A stretch of 64,000 bases of DNA from Candidatus Kapaibacterium sp. Lineage in GTDB: Bacteria > Bacteroidota > Ignavibacteria > Kapaibacteriales > UBA2268. Of this stretch, positions 10,606 to 19,368 are shown one piece after another. Every line of letters starts with the position of its first letter. The stretch's first letter is position 1. Under the pieces are notes generated by a model. The model was not told the DNA's origin and did not search any database. It saw only the letters and a list, made by a program, of their open reading frames with translations. The stretch covers positions 1 through 64,000 of the forward strand of contig JAONBD010000004.1 in NCBI GenBank assembly GCA_028376765.1, in the 5' to 3' direction. Made by a program: the position numbers and the translations under genes.

Positions 10606-11418
10606 CTAGTTAGCAGATCGCCAATTATTGATTATCATATTTAGTTTATCTAAACCATCGGTTAAAGCTGCTGGTCCAGGTTGAAGAATATCAGCTGAAG
10701 CAATTTCGTAAATTTGTTCATTTTGAACAAAGCTAATTTCATCCCAATTTTGCCTTTCAATTACTCTACTTTTTCTAAAAGGCTTTCCGCACCAAGATGC
10801 TATCATTATATCTGGGTTACGTTCTACAACTTCATCAAAAGATGATAAAATCCTATTTTTTGCAAGAGAATGTTTTGCATACTCCGGGAAAGCTTCCCTC
10901 CCACCAGCAATTTCAACTAGTTCAGAGACCCATTCAATACCTGTAATTAAGGGATCGAACCATTCTTCAAAATATACTAATGGTTTCTTAGTATGATTAA
11001 TATTTGATTGGTAAATTGATAATACCCTATCTTCAAGTGTTCTAGAGTATGCTTGGGATTCATCATTAAATCCTATGAGAGAGCCAAGTTTTTTTATCAT
11101 TGAAAGAATGCCAGATATTGATCTATGGTTAAAACAAACTACCTCAACACCTTCTTTGATTAGTTGTTGGCAAATATTAGCTTGCAAATCGCTCCACGCA
11201 AAAACTATATCAGGTTTTAAAGATAGAATTTGTTTAATATTTGCTTCCGTAAAATGTGAGACTTTTGTTTTCTCTTTTGAAGCAATTGCTGGTCTTACCG
11301 TGTATTTAGATATACCAACTAATTTATCTTGAGCACCGATTTCATAAATTGTCTCTGTTGTCTCCTCTGTTAAACAAATTATTCGTTCGGGGTATTTCGC
11401 TTTTATTAATATTTCCAT
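10606..11418 (-). CDS. BtuF-like cobalamin/metal-chelate substrate-binding protein lacking a signal peptide
   Basis: PERIICLTEETTETIYEIGAQDKLVGIS; LKPDIVFAW; typical BtuF-fold motifs but no N-terminal hydrophobic signal. Confidence 0.8.
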   Translation of the reverse strand: MEILIKAKYPERIICLTEETTETIYEIGAQDKLVGISKYTVRPAIASKEKTKVSHFTEANIKQILSLKPDIVFAWSDLQANICQQLIKEGVEVVCFNHRSISGILSMIKKLGSLIGFNDESQAYSRTLEDRVLSIYQSNINHTKKPLVYFEEWFDPLITGIEWVSELVEIAGGREAFPEYAKHSLAKNRILSSFDEVVERNPDIMIASWCGKPFRKSRVIERQNWDEISFVQNEQIYEIASADILQPGPAALTDGLDKLNMIINNWRSAN

Positions 11419-11453
11419 GATAGGCTAATTGAAGAAAATATTAGAATTTTAGT

Positions 11454-11849
11454 TTATAGTTTGTTTAGGTATGCAACTAAACTATCTGTCTTAAAATCAC
11501 TAGAGAAGGTATTTATTTTTTTTAGAATACTATCTTTATTATCTAAAATAAAAAGATTATACTTCTCTGAGTGGCTTGATAATCCAATAGTATCCCTAGC
11601 AATTTTGTAATTCCAATAAAAGTTCGATTCAAAAACTTTCAGCTCCCTATTTCGTCTACATCGAACATAAGCCCATACCTCATAGGTTTTTACAGTTTTC
11701 TCCAATGCATCAGATATTATTTTATCAGGTAAAACAATACACTTGACACAAGGCCCAATACTCGTAGATAATACAATTTTTTCAGATGCTATTTCTTTAT
11801 TATGAAGAACTGAGCAAAGTATAATTATTACGATTATTAATTTTTTCAT
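11454..11849 (-). CDS. Exported small protein with GPCVKC (CxxC) motif, possibly thioredoxin-like
   Basis: N-terminal signal MKKLIIVIIILCSVLHNKEIAS; STSIGPCVKCIVLPDKII; start codon overlaps stop of upstream gene region. Confidence 0.5.
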   Translation of the reverse strand: MKKLIIVIIILCSVLHNKEIASEKIVLSTSIGPCVKCIVLPDKIISDALEKTVKTYEVWAYVRCRRNRELKVFESNFYWNYKIARDTIGLSSHSEKYNLFILDNKDSILKKINTFSSDFKTDSLVAYLNKL

Positions 11850-13054
11850 ATTTCAATCTCCTGCATCAAAATATTTTCTCCTTCCAAGTAGAAAATATTA
11901 ATTGAATTAAGATTATCTCTTTGTGTTTTTATTTTATAAATAGAAATTTCTTTGGTATTGTATATAATTTGCCCTAACAAATTCCCATCAAAATCATATT
12001 TTTGAATTATAGATTTATTTTTTAGAGATTCTTTAGTAAAAGTACTATTAGTTTTTATCAAAACAAATATGAAATTTTCATTTAAACTAATATCACTAAA
12101 AGTATATTCAAATTTATTTATTAAATCTAGATTTATTTTAGATTGTTTTTCAAGCATAATCGGATTTAATGAAAACAAATCATTAGGCTTTAATTGAAAA
12201 GCTATTCTATCATTTTTATAAATATAAGGAAGTAAAAAATATTTTGAGTATAAATTATTTCCCCTCATTTCTCCCCGAAAATCTGTGGCAGTATAATTAA
12301 AACCAGATTTAGTATAGTAATTAGATAATTCCAAATAATTTGTTTTGTTATTACCTTCAATAATTTTAGATAGAAGTATTGGTGGTCTTTTGTTAATAGT
12401 ATCTAATGTTAACAATTCATTATGATTATGAATTATGATATTTTTATTATCATCCAATAAGAGATTAAAATGGCGAAACGAAAAGTTTTCATTGTAATAT
12501 TTTGATTTTAATCCATCGGTATTAATATAAAATAGTTTAAATAGTTTTTCTTTAATATTATACTTAAAAACTACAGTTTGATTTATGTAGTATTTTTTTA
12601 TTCTTTTATTTTCTAGAAATTCTAGACCTACAAAATAGACATGTGTTGCTACTAATAAATTTTCATCATCATATTTTTCTACAGATCCAAATTCATTATT
12701 TATATTTTTATAAAATTCGGTTGGCTCAATATCATTATTCATAAGTAGTTTATAATCTATAAATGAAATTACTTCAACAGGTTTTCCCGTAATCCAAAGG
12801 CTATCTTCAGAAAAGTTCTTTTTATAGTAATGAACAACTAATTCAGATAATTTGTAGCTAGGTTTTTCAGAAAATAAAAGTTTTCCAGAATCATTATAAA
12901 AAAGAAGTTGCCTTCCATCTCTATCGACAATAACCAATTTATGATCATCATAGTACTCAACATCACTTATGCTTACTATCGATACAGTGTCATTTTCCTC
13001 TAAAATAATAGGGCTTAAATTTAACAGCAATATTAATAAAATTGATAAAATCAT
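11846..13054 (-). CDS. Exported 6-bladed beta-propeller-like protein
   Basis: Signal peptide; VDRDGRQLLFYNDSGKLL and KYDFDGNLLGQIIYN propeller-blade-like repeats. Confidence 0.55.
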   Translation of the reverse strand: MILSILLILLLNLSPIILEENDTVSIVSISDVEYYDDHKLVIVDRDGRQLLFYNDSGKLLFSEKPSYKLSELVVHYYKKNFSEDSLWITGKPVEVISFIDYKLLMNNDIEPTEFYKNINNEFGSVEKYDDENLLVATHVYFVGLEFLENKRIKKYYINQTVVFKYNIKEKLFKLFYINTDGLKSKYYNENFSFRHFNLLLDDNKNIIIHNHNELLTLDTINKRPPILLSKIIEGNNKTNYLELSNYYTKSGFNYTATDFRGEMRGNNLYSKYFLLPYIYKNDRIAFQLKPNDLFSLNPIMLEKQSKINLDLINKFEYTFSDISLNENFIFVLIKTNSTFTKESLKNKSIIQKYDFDGNLLGQIIYNTKEISIYKIKTQRDNLNSINIFYLEGENILMQEIEI

Positions 13055-13120
13055 AATGTTGAAATTTAAAATATAGAAAAAGATACAGTCTCAAAAGTAT
13101 TCAAGACTGTACCAAATAAA

Positions 13121-13459
13121 TTAATTCCCCGATTGATTTTCTGCCTCTAAAATGATAGGGGGCATACTAGTTGAAGATTGACCACTTGGAACTGTAATGT
13201 TTTCTCCAGTTTCTAGAGTCTTACCGCCATCTCTGATTTCCCAACAGGTGTCTACAAAACCATAACATTTAGGATTCCAATCTACAAAATCATCATTAGA
13301 ATCAGTGTTTGGTCCTGGTGCAGTAGCATCAACTTTACCAGGCTGACTAGTTTCACCATCTGTTGATGCTATTATATATCCTTCTGGTGGGTGGTAAATA
13401 TCAGAGAATAAACTTCCTGTAAATATAAAAAAAACTGCGATTAATAAGTTGTTTAGCAT
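13121..13459 (-). CDS. Small exported Cys-containing protein (NVEALA-like position in operon)
   Basis: 112 aa, N-terminal signal, CYGFVDTCWEIRDGG motif; upstream of propeller gene on same strand. Confidence 0.5.
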   Translation of the reverse strand: MLNNLLIAVFFIFTGSLFSDIYHPPEGYIIASTDGETSQPGKVDATAPGPNTDSNDDFVDWNPKCYGFVDTCWEIRDGGKTLETGENITVPSGQSSTSMPPIILEAENQSGN

Positions 13460-13593
13460 AATAAATCCTTAAATTTAATAATAAAAATAGTTATAAAATA
13501 AATTAGTCCACAAAAATGAATCCTAGGATTAAATCGTCACTTTGTGGGATAACAGAAATAATTCCAACATACATCACTAATTGCACGCAACAT

Positions 13594-13610
13594 AAAAAAA
13601 AAAAAAAAAA
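13594..13610 (+). repeat. Poly(A)17 homopolymer tract
   Basis: Direct reading: cat(A17)gatttac between divergent genes. Confidence 0.95.
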
Positions 13611-13645
13611 GATTTACAAATATTATTTTATTTTTCTAAATTTAA

Positions 13646-14608
13646 ATGAAAATACTCATAAACTATCTCATTTTAATCATATTATTTTTACAAGCATCTT
13701 ACACACAAGATTCAAAACATTTAGAAATTAGTGAAAAAAGTTGGGGAGATAAATTTTTAAAAAATACTGGATTTCCTAAAAGAGTCTACATAATGGACTT
13801 TACAGTTAGCTATCAGCTTTTGGTGAACTTAATCAAGCCAAAAAGTTTAAAAAATAAAAACAGTAAGGCTAAACAACTTTTGCTTGGTATAACTAGCTTA
13901 GATGAAATTGATTTAAAACAAATTACAGACTCATTGTATAACAATTTCTTAAATTCGCTAAGGGAGAAAGGATACATTCCCACATCCCTTGATTTGGTTT
14001 CCGAATCTAATATTTGGGAGAACTACGAATTAATTAAAGGTGGGGTTCCTCAAAAAACAAAATACAATGGAGTAGTAAAATATAGCCCGTCACATGAAAA
14101 ATATTATAGAAGAAAAGAAAGAAAATTATTTGATTTCATATCTAGGAGCAGAGCATCAAACCACCCTCACGAAATTGCTGAAGAGTTCAATATAGCTGTA
14201 GCTAGAGTTCACCTAATATTTTCTATTACCGACAATTCAATACTTGATTTTAGTAATAATTCAAAAAAAACAAAGAGGGATTCAAAGCTAAAAATCATTA
14301 CTAATTTAAAACTGAACAAACTTTCCGAAATCGATTTTAAATACCCCAACAGCAATTTTAGCTTTAAGCTAAAAGACAATTTATTGATTAATAATGTAAT
14401 AGAAAATAAGGAGTATGGAACTGTAAAAAGAGTTAACAATACTAAAAAGATGAATTTAGGATCCCTAAATTTCTTTTCAAATCATAAAGATTCATATAAA
14501 AATTTACAGGTGATAGATTGCATTCCCATAGACTTTCAAAATGAATCGATAGGAGCTACCAAACTATTTTTTAATGAAGTTCTAAAAAGTATGAACAATA
14601 AATATTAA
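13646..14608 (+). CDS. Hypothetical exported protein (320 aa)
   Basis: Long ORF with N-terminal signal peptide MKILINYLILIILFLQASYTQ; no recognised family. Confidence 0.7.
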   Translation: MKILINYLILIILFLQASYTQDSKHLEISEKSWGDKFLKNTGFPKRVYIMDFTVSYQLLVNLIKPKSLKNKNSKAKQLLLGITSLDEIDLKQITDSLYNNFLNSLREKGYIPTSLDLVSESNIWENYELIKGGVPQKTKYNGVVKYSPSHEKYYRRKERKLFDFISRSRASNHPHEIAEEFNIAVARVHLIFSITDNSILDFSNNSKKTKRDSKLKIITNLKLNKLSEIDFKYPNSNFSFKLKDNLLINNVIENKEYGTVKRVNNTKKMNLGSLNFFSNHKDSYKNLQVIDCIPIDFQNESIGATKLFFNEVLKSMNNKY

Positions 14609-15480
14609 CGCCTCGATTCTCTTTTTTTGAAGAATCTTTGAAGTGGGGCAATGTATGATTCGCCTGTATTAATTTGAATATGATCTACATTTGATTTCAA
14701 AAAATGATATTCCAAATCATCTTGTTTCTTTTTCCACCAATCCGAATAAGCTAGCCTAACCCTTTTGTTAGTAGAATCAATCCATTTTGTGCCACCAGTT
14801 TCGGGGTCTGTAATCTGAATCAATCCTAACTTTGGCAATTCATACTCGCCTTTATCATTTACTTGAAGTGCTATTGTGTCATGTCTTCGAGCGGCAATTT
14901 TCATTGGTTTAATAAAATCATCATCGATAAAATCGGACAATACAAAAGCAATACTTCTTTTTTTAATTACACTATTAAAGTAGCTCATTGCTTCAGAAAT
15001 ATTTGTTCCAGATTTTTTAGGTTTAAAATCAATAAGTTCTCTGATAATTCTTAAAACATGAGATTTCCCTTTTTTAGGAGGAATATAAAGCTCCACTTCA
15101 CTTGAAAATAAAATCAATCCAATTTTATCATTATTTTGGATGGCAGAAAAAGCTAAGATCGCACAAATTTCTGTTACTAATTCTCTTTTGAATTGCTCCT
15201 TTGTACCGAAATTTTCAGAGGCGGATACATCTACAATCAGCATTAAAGTAAGCTCTCTCTCCTCTTCAAAAACTTTTACATAAGGCTCTCCTGTTCTAGC
15301 AGTCACATTCCAGTCTATTGTCCTAATTTCATCGCCAGGGTAATAGTTTCTAACCTCGCTAAAAGCCATCCCCCTACCTTTAAATGCAGAGTGATACTCC
15401 CCAGAGAAAAGTTGTTTAGATAATCCTCTAGTTTTAATTTCAATTTTTCTTACTTTTTTTATTAGCTCGCTAGTTTCCAT
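14605..15480 (-). CDS. DUF58 domain-containing protein
   Basis: RGMAFSEVRNYYPGDEIRTIDWNVTARTGEPYVKVFEEERELTLMLIVDVS. Confidence 0.93.
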   Translation of the reverse strand: METSELIKKVRKIEIKTRGLSKQLFSGEYHSAFKGRGMAFSEVRNYYPGDEIRTIDWNVTARTGEPYVKVFEEERELTLMLIVDVSASENFGTKEQFKRELVTEICAILAFSAIQNNDKIGLILFSSEVELYIPPKKGKSHVLRIIRELIDFKPKKSGTNISEAMSYFNSVIKKRSIAFVLSDFIDDDFIKPMKIAARRHDTIALQVNDKGEYELPKLGLIQITDPETGGTKWIDSTNKRVRLAYSDWWKKKQDDLEYHFLKSNVDHIQINTGESYIAPLQRFFKKRESRR

Positions 15481-16466
15481 TATGGTACTTGAACTTTATT
15501 TAAAATTTCTTTAACAATATCTTCTTGAGTAATGTTTTCTGCTTCTGCTTCGTAGGTAATACCAACTCTGTGTCTCATTACATCTAATGCCACAGCTCTT
15601 ATATCCTCTGGAATAACATATCCCCTTCTTTTGATAAAAGCGTATGATTTTGCTGCCTTTGCTAAATTAACAGTTGCCCTTGGAGAGCCACCAAATGCTA
15701 TTAATTCTTTAAGGTTACCCATTCCATAAGATTCAGGGTTTCTACTAGCAAACACTATATCTAAGATATATTTTTCAATTTTTTCATCTAAATATACTTG
15801 CTGTACAGACTTTCTGGCATTTAATATATCTTCTGGTTTTAATATCTGTGATACCTTTGGAAATGTTTTTCCAAGATTCATTCTTAAAATTTGTCTTTCA
15901 TCTTCTAGCTCGGGATATTCTACAACTAATTTGAGCATAAACCTATCTACCTGTGCTTCTGGCAGTGGATATGTTCCCTCTTGTTCAATAGGATTTTGGG
16001 TAGCCAATACTAAAAATGGTTCTGGTAATTTATAGGTTTTATCGCCAATTGTTACTTGCCTTTCTTGCATCGACTCGAGCAATGCTGATTGAACTTTTGC
16101 AGGTGCACGGTTGATTTCATCTGCTAATACAAAATTTGCAAATAATGGACCTTTCCTTACAATAAATTCTTCCTTACTCTGAGAAAATATCATGGTACCA
16201 ACTAAATCTGCAGGAAGTAAATCGGGTGTAAACTGAATTCGTTTAAAACTTGCATCAATAGAACTTGCTAAAGTATTAATGGCTAAAGTCTTAGCTAAGC
16301 CTGGCAGGCCTTCGAGCAAAACATGACCATTTGATAGTAAGCCAAGCATTAATCTTTCAATCATATATTTCTGACCAACTATAACCTTACCTATTTCCAT
16401 AAGTAGCATATCTACAAATTCAGATTCTTTCTCTACAAGTTCATTAATTACTCTAATATCATTCAT
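15480..16466 (-). CDS. MoxR family AAA+ ATPase
   Basis: LLEGLPGLAKTLAINTLA, FVLADEINRAPAKVQSALLESMQERQVTIG, LATQNPIEQEGTYPLPEAQVDRFM. Confidence 0.96.
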   Translation of the reverse strand: MNDIRVINELVEKESEFVDMLLMEIGKVIVGQKYMIERLMLGLLSNGHVLLEGLPGLAKTLAINTLASSIDASFKRIQFTPDLLPADLVGTMIFSQSKEEFIVRKGPLFANFVLADEINRAPAKVQSALLESMQERQVTIGDKTYKLPEPFLVLATQNPIEQEGTYPLPEAQVDRFMLKLVVEYPELEDERQILRMNLGKTFPKVSQILKPEDILNARKSVQQVYLDEKIEKYILDIVFASRNPESYGMGNLKELIAFGGSPRATVNLAKAAKSYAFIKRRGYVIPEDIRAVALDVMRHRVGITYEAEAENITQEDIVKEILNKVQVP

Positions 16467-16535
16467 TTCTTTTCTCCTTAAATCCTAATTAAGAATTTTT
16501 ACATTTTCCATATACGAATTAAATTGAATTTGGTT

Positions 16536-17843
16536 TTAAATTTTAATATTTTCTCCACTTCGTGCAGCTCCTTCAATAGTTGAGGGGAAATCAGAATAAG
16601 TCCAATCACCTACAAAGGAGATTTTTGGATGGACTGAAGGCAAATTTTTTCTAATTATCTGATTTTCTACTGTAGCATCGAATGTTGCAAACCGTTCTTT
16701 GATTACCTTAAACTGCATTAATTTAGCTTTTTCTGCATCATGAAAGATAGATTTAAGCTCTAAATCACAAATTTCAGCTATCTCTTTTGACGATTTTCTT
16801 ATTAAACTATCGGCAGCAGAAATTGTAATTGATAGATATTCTGGAAATTTATCGAATCCTTCTAAAAATCCAATTTTTCTTTTGTTAAAGACCCATTGAA
16901 TATTTGTTCCTAAAAATGCAGCGAAATCCTGCTCAAAAAAACATTTATCATACCATAAGTACACAGATATAATAGCCCTGGAGGATAATTTATTTGATAT
17001 TTCTGATAACATTTCATTTTTTAATAATGAGGCAGATTTCCTAATTGGCAAAGCAAGAATTATTTTATCATATTCTATTTCCACACCATTAATTTTTGCA
17101 GAAACTTTTTCATTATTGTATGCAATAGCTGTACAAGTAGTCTTTAACTTTAAATTTATTTTATTATCTAAGTATTTTTGTGAGTTAATCATTAATTCAG
17201 ATAAGCCTACATTAGGTAAAATAAATTGTCTTTTTTTACTATTTGCAAAAAATCCCATCTTTAATACATTTACAAATAATTCTGCAGAGGCTGTATCTAC
17301 AGGTGTATTAAGTGTAGCTAAGATTAATGGCTCCCAAAATATATTAATTACACTATCATTTTGATTATATTTTTTTAAAAACTCTTTACATGTTAAGCTT
17401 TCATATCTAACAAACCCTAATTTTATTTTAATAATAAACCGCAACATTTTCCTTAAATGTTTTTTAGGAAGGGGTAAATCCCATAAGGCTTTTAAAAGAC
17501 CTAAATCACCCTTAATTTTAGTAGCATCTAAGGTGAAGTTTTGATTTTTAGAATAGTAAGGAATTTTAAATTGATCATAATATTTCAAATTAGATTGGGA
17601 GTTTGTAATTGACATCATCTCTAAAAATGATGTATAAGCACCAATTAATAGGTGTTGTCCATTATCAATTGAATCCCCAGTTAATTTATCAAATCGAGAA
17701 TTAATTCTCCCACCCAATTTTGAAGATGATTCGCATAAAGTAACATTCGCAGAGCCTTGTAATTTTATAGCTGCTGAAACGCCAGCAACACCTCCACCTA
17801 CAATTAGAATATTTTTATATTTAGTGTTTGTGGTTAAAATAAT
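16536..17843 (-). CDS. HpnE-like FAD-dependent amine oxidoreductase (hydroxysqualene dehydroxylase-like); start codon uncertain
   Basis: Frame extends upstream of the listed ORF: KYKNILIVGGGVAGVSAAIKLQGSANVTLCESSSKLGGRINSRFDKLTGDSIDNGQHLLIGAY; C-term FVGDWTYSDFPSTIEGAARSGENI. Confidence 0.8.
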   Translation of the reverse strand: MILTTNTKYKNILIVGGGVAGVSAAIKLQGSANVTLCESSSKLGGRINSRFDKLTGDSIDNGQHLLIGAYTSFLEMMSITNSQSNLKYYDQFKIPYYSKNQNFTLDATKIKGDLGLLKALWDLPLPKKHLRKMLRFIIKIKLGFVRYESLTCKEFLKKYNQNDSVINIFWEPLILATLNTPVDTASAELFVNVLKMGFFANSKKRQFILPNVGLSELMINSQKYLDNKINLKLKTTCTAIAYNNEKVSAKINGVEIEYDKIILALPIRKSASLLKNEMLSEISNKLSSRAIISVYLWYDKCFFEQDFAAFLGTNIQWVFNKRKIGFLEGFDKFPEYLSITISAADSLIRKSSKEIAEICDLELKSIFHDAEKAKLMQFKVIKERFATFDATVENQIIRKNLPSVHPKISFVGDWTYSDFPSTIEGAARSGENIKI

Positions 17844-17850
17844 TTTACCT

Positions 17851-17858
17851 TATATTTG
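17851..17858 (+). promoter_or_regulatory. Candidate -7 element TATATTTG with TTTG at 17827-17830 (20-nt spacer), upstream of tRNA-Leu
   Basis: TTTG-N20-TAnnTTTG, close to Bacteroidota promoter consensus. Confidence 0.45.
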
Positions 17859-17911
17859 TAATCTGTTTTTTGAGCAATTCAAAAATACAAATTAGTTCTT
17901 AATAAAAACAA

Positions 17912-17995
17912 GCGGACGTGGCGGAATTTGGTAGACGCGCTAGATTTAGGATCTAGTGGGCTCAGCCCGTGAGAGTTCGAGTCTCTCCGTCCGTA
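17912..17995 (+). tRNA. tRNA-Leu(UAG)
   Basis: Acceptor GCGGACG/CGTCCGT, anticodon stem CTAGA-TTTAGGA-TCTAG, long variable arm, GTTCGAGTC T-arm; CCA not encoded. Confidence 0.95.
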
Positions 17996-18007
17996 CATAA
18001 TTATAAC

Positions 18008-18039
18008 AGCTCCGAATGGCTTTTCACTCGGAGCTTTTT
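18008..18039 (+). terminator. Terminator after tRNA-Leu
   Basis: AGCTCCGA...TCGGAGCTTTTTA. Confidence 0.8.
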
Positions 18040-18062
18040 AGTATTAGATAGGCGAATTTATA

Positions 18063-19361
18063 ATGGATAAGAAAATATCAACTTCTGAAAATGGCAAACA
18101 ATTAATGGAAATTATCATCGGTGAAGATGAGTTTCAAGTTTACCATAAAAAAGCATATAATAAATTAAAAAAAGATATTCAACTCCCTGGCTTCAGAAGA
18201 GGCAAGGTACCGTATCCGATGGCAATCAAAGCCTATGGTAAGGCCCTTGAAGCTGATGCAATGGAAATTGCTTCACAGGAAGAGTTTCAAAAAGTTGTAG
18301 AGCAAGATAAAATCAATCTTATATCTCAACCATCTATTATTGATATAATTAGAGAAAATGGTGCTATCAAGTTTAAAGTAGAATATGAAATATATCCAAG
18401 CATAGTACTAACCGACTATAAAGGTATTACTTTAGACGAACCTACTCATACTGTTACCGATGAGGAAATTCAGGAAGACATTACTAAGATACTTAATGCA
18501 AAAGGCGATATAGTCGAATCTGATGTAATCGAAGATGAAAATCACGTTATCACTGCCGATTTTGTTGAGCTAGATTCTGAAACTAAAGAACCAGTTGAAG
18601 GTGCTGAATCAAAAGAAGATCATTTCTACCTTAATAACGAAAAAATCGATACAAATTTAGTTGATGCTCTATTAACTCACAAAACTGGTGATACTGTTAT
18701 CTATGAATTTGAACACGAAGGTGGTCATGATGGAGAAGACAATCCTGATTTAGAGGGGCAACATTCTCACTTCTATAATGTAACGATAAAGCAAGTTCAA
18801 AAAATTGTACCAAAAGAATTGAACGAAGAGTTTATAAAAGAATATTCCGATGGTAGATTTGATAACGAAGACGATTTTAAAGAAGAAATAGAGTTCCAAC
18901 TACAAGAACAATGGGATCAAAAAAGTAAAGAGCTTTTAGAACAACAAATCGTAACAAAATTAGTAAACGATAATGAATTTGATGTTCCAGAAGCATTCGT
19001 AAAAAATGCTTTAGATCAGATGATTGGTAATTTCCAACAGCAATTTGGTCAGGCACCTCAATTTAAAAATGCAGATAGCCAAGCTCTAAGAGATGAATTT
19101 AGACCAATGGCAGTGCAAAATGTTAAATGGGAATTAATCAGAAATTCAATTGTCGAAAATGAAGGCATCAAAGTTGAAGATTATGATATTGAACAACTAG
19201 CTAACAAAGAAGCTGAAAGAACTGGACAAACTCCAGAACAACTTATTGAAGTAATTAAAAATAATGATCAAGTTCAATCTAGCATATTAGCTAAAAAAGC
19301 GATGGAATTTATCATGGATTTTGCTATTACTAACGAAGTTGATTTTGAAGATATTGACTAA
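18063..19361 (+). CDS. tig: Trigger factor
   Basis: LPGFRRGKVPYPMAIKAYGKALEADAM; FKVEYEIYPSIVLTDYKGI; Tig N-domain and C-domain layout. Confidence 0.93.
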   Translation: MDKKISTSENGKQLMEIIIGEDEFQVYHKKAYNKLKKDIQLPGFRRGKVPYPMAIKAYGKALEADAMEIASQEEFQKVVEQDKINLISQPSIIDIIRENGAIKFKVEYEIYPSIVLTDYKGITLDEPTHTVTDEEIQEDITKILNAKGDIVESDVIEDENHVITADFVELDSETKEPVEGAESKEDHFYLNNEKIDTNLVDALLTHKTGDTVIYEFEHEGGHDGEDNPDLEGQHSHFYNVTIKQVQKIVPKELNEEFIKEYSDGRFDNEDDFKEEIEFQLQEQWDQKSKELLEQQIVTKLVNDNEFDVPEAFVKNALDQMIGNFQQQFGQAPQFKNADSQALRDEFRPMAVQNVKWELIRNSIVENEGIKVEDYDIEQLANKEAERTGQTPEQLIEVIKNNDQVQSSILAKKAMEFIMDFAITNEVDFEDID

Positions 19362-19368
19362 TATTTTC

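Noticed and set aside
13516-13731. ORF containing a KKKKKK stretch
   Set aside because: Created by the A17 tract; overlaps the better-supported 13646 ORF; no recognisable protein features.
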